Below are positions 3,862 through 5,520 of a stretch of 5,520 nt of DNA, one piece after another. Numbering within the stretch: the first letter of the stretch is position 1; every line of letters begins with the position of its first letter. The notes beneath the pieces are model-generated. The model was given only the letters and a program-made list of their open reading frames with translations. It made no database searches and was not told the origin of the DNA. Both the position numbers and the translations under genes were made by a program. Source of the DNA: Rikenellaceae bacterium (lineage in GTDB: Bacteria; Bacteroidota; Bacteroidia; Bacteroidales; UBA932); NCBI GenBank assembly GCA_900769385.1, contig CAAGGO010000140.1:1-5520 (forward strand). Reading direction: 5' to 3'.

Positions 3862-5520
3862 TTATTCTGCTAATTCTGTATTAATTTGAACATCTACTGA
3901 TTGTTCATCAATCCTTACTTCATAAAGTTTTTCAGGTTCGGTATATACATTTGTCATTTGATGAGTCGTAACAAAAGTATTATTCTCTATGTAGAATTTT
4001 TTTCCAAATAATATATCCTCTAGGGCATCAGAAGTGTATTTCAGAGAAACTGTATCCGGAGATTTTAGAGCAATTCTGCCCATTTTAATGATTTCTCTCA
4101 AATTTTCGAAGCCATCTGTAGATTTGTGTGGCATAAAAATAAAAAGATAGTCTTTTGCTCGACTAATAGCAACATTTATGATATTCTTATTATTTAAAAA
4201 CACTTTATCTGCAGCACCTTTTAAACCAACTGGAGGGTTAAATACAGCAAATATAACATCACACTCATCTCCTTGAAAGCCGTGAATTGTACCAACGCTT
4301 ATCGATACTTTATTTACATCAATACTTGATTGCAATAGTAAGGTATCGATCATTTGAGCTTGAGCAGCATAAGGACAGATAATTCCAATTCGTAGCTGTT
4401 TTTGGTCCACGTTAGTCTTAATGTATTGCTCTACAAAATACTTAGTATACTCAACTATGAGTAAAACTGAATATATATGTACATTTGATCCCGATAATTT
4501 TTTCGGAGCAAACACGCCATCAGTTTTATCAACTCTAAAAGTTATAAAATTAATTGGTTTCAACTCTAAACGATCAATGTTTAATTTTAAACTAGAATCT
4601 TCTTTACGATGATGAGCTAACTTTCCATTATAGGCATATTCACTGAACAACTGACCAATAGATGGAATTGAACGATACTGAGTACTAAGGTTTGTTATTT
4701 TGAACTGTCTTGGTTCAGTAATTGGATTATCGAACCTTAATAAATTCACCATAGTATAAATATTCTCTCCTTTCCAACGTTCCTCCCTTACTATAGGTGT
4801 AATCTGAAGTGGATCGCCGGCAATTATTATTTTAGAGTTATTAAACTTATATAAAGCGTATACTATCTGAGCTAATGGTATCATTGAAGCTTCATCAATA
4901 ATAACATAATCCCATTCTATATCGCGCAATGCCCCTAAATCGTCTGAGTCAGAAAAGCCATCATATGGTAACCTAGCAATTGTAGAGACAATACAACACC
5001 TCTCTTTATACAACTCTGATGATGCATCAACAACCAATCCTGAATTCTCAATGTCTTCATCACTAGTTGCTATAAATCGCCCAAGCCAACTATAATTATC
5101 TGCAATCTCAGCAATCTTCTTTGTTATCACATCGCAAGCCTTATTGGTTGGAGCTAATACTAGTATTCTTGGATTATCCTCTTTATCTATAATATTAACT
5201 ATCTCATTTGCCAGATAAGTAGTTTTTCCTGTTCCTGGAGGGCCAAAAACAAAACTGAAATTATCCCCCAAATTAGTTTTTAGGTTATAGTTATTTTCAA
5301 AGTCTAGATGCGAAAACGCATTTATTAGTTTTGACATTAACTCTACAGGATTATTTATATTGATATAAGCACAAGTGCATTTATCCCAATCAATAGTGTT
5401 AAGAGTATCAGCATATTGTTTAGCTGCTTTTACTCTCAAAGAATAATCCCTAACACTAGCGACTTCAAAACTAAAAACCTTATCATCCTGATTAGAGAAC
5501 ATGAAATGAACTTCTAGTCC
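3862..5520 (-). CDS. UPF1/DNA2-like superfamily 1 helicase, C-terminal part (open at window edge)
   Basis: Numbering from the first ATG in the window (5502, 546 residues), the superfamily 1 motifs appear in order: Walker A GPPGTGKT (87-94), motif Ia APTNKA (117-122), Walker B/motif II IIDEAS (201-206), motif III AGDPLQITP (228-236), motif IV QYRSIP (275-280), motif V TIHGFQGDE (405-413) and motif VI NVAISRAK (443-450). This is a complete ATP-driven motor of the UPF1/DNA2 branch (AAA_11/AAA_12 domains), acting on DNA or RNA in the cytosol. About 95 C-terminal residues follow, with a HQ-NVY-P-YEVR pattern (514-530), whose role I do not know. The six codons upstream of that ATG are open to the window edge (G-L-E-V-H-F), and about 85 residues of non-motor sequence precede Walker A. 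I therefore think the gene begins outside the window and this is its C-terminal portion. The DNA is much more AT-rich than the left half, suggesting horizontal acquisition. Large helicases of this type occur both in housekeeping roles and in anti-phage defence loci; nothing here decides between them. Confidence 0.9.
   Translation of the reverse strand, partial: GLEVHFMFSNQDDKVFSFEVASVRDYSLRVKAAKQYADTLNTIDWDKCTCAYININNPVELMSKLINAFSHLDFENNYNLKTNLGDNFSFVFGPPGTGKTTYLANEIVNIIDKEDNPRILVLAPTNKACDVITKKIAEIADNYSWLGRFIATSDEDIENSGLVVDASSELYKERCCIVSTIARLPYDGFSDSDDLGALRDIEWDYVIIDEASMIPLAQIVYALYKFNNSKIIIAGDPLQITPIVREERWKGENIYTMVNLLRFDNPITEPRQFKITNLSTQYRSIPSIGQLFSEYAYNGKLAHHRKEDSSLKLNIDRLELKPINFITFRVDKTDGVFAPKKLSGSNVHIYSVLLIVEYTKYFVEQYIKTNVDQKQLRIGIICPYAAQAQMIDTLLLQSSIDVNKVSISVGTIHGFQGDECDVIFAVFNPPVGLKGAADKVFLNNKNIINVAISRAKDYLFIFMPHKSTDGFENLREIIKMGRIALKSPDTVSLKYTSDALEDILFGKKFYIENNTFVTTHQMTNVYTEPEKLYEVRIDEQSVDVQINTELAE

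Noticed and set aside
1..5520. CRISPR array, tRNA, rRNA or known riboswitch
   Set aside because: There is no regularly spaced repeat series, no tRNA cloverleaf and no rRNA-like conserved block on reading both strands.

Overview
The window looks like a chromosomal segment of a Bacteroidota (probably Bacteroidales) genome. Three things suggest this: exact matches to the Bacteroidota -7 promoter box TAnnTTTG upstream of two genes, a textbook DUF4491 membrane protein, and no strong Shine-Dalgarno sequences before most starts. The assignment rests on recognised families and motifs, not on a database search.

Layout. Positions 1-682 (+) hold a GtrA-family membrane protein, whose start may lie before the window, and a small 82-aa protein resembling a fold seen in short phage and prophage proteins. 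Positions 699-1903 (-) hold a DUF4491 membrane protein and, upstream of it, a short-chain dehydrogenase/reductase (SDR); a 131-bp gap between them contains a long imperfect hairpin. Positions 1904-2020 are a divergent intergenic region with a 22-bp perfect-arm palindrome near the SDR start, a tandem 10-bp repeat and a -7 box for the 141-aa orphan protein at 2021-2446 (+). A possible 25-aa peptide follows. Positions 2631-3557 (-) encode an Rpn-family (PD-(D/E)XK) nuclease/transposase-like protein, with a terminator-like hairpin downstream. Positions 3558-3861 have no gene but hold several small repeats, a -7 box and a strong hairpin. Positions 3862 to the window end (-) encode a UPF1/DNA2-like superfamily 1 helicase. 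Its frame stays open to the last base, so it is probably only the C-terminal part of a larger protein.

The genes do not form one obvious pathway. GtrA proteins are usually tied to polyprenyl-linked sugar or cell-envelope glycan transfer, the SDR is a generic NAD(H)-type oxidoreductase, and the right half (Rpn nuclease, AT-rich helicase, flanking direct repeats) looks like accessory DNA. The helicase is much more AT-rich than the left half: 13 G+C of 60 at 4141-4200 against 36 of 60 at 1321-1380.

The observations most worth following up are non-coding. They are the 20-bp direct repeat that brackets the Rpn gene, the hairpin at 1004-1106 whose mismatches become G-U wobbles only on the minus strand, and the palindrome plus tandem repeat between the SDR and the orphan gene. 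I see no clear complete new system; the open helicase frame at the right edge is the best lead for one beyond the window.
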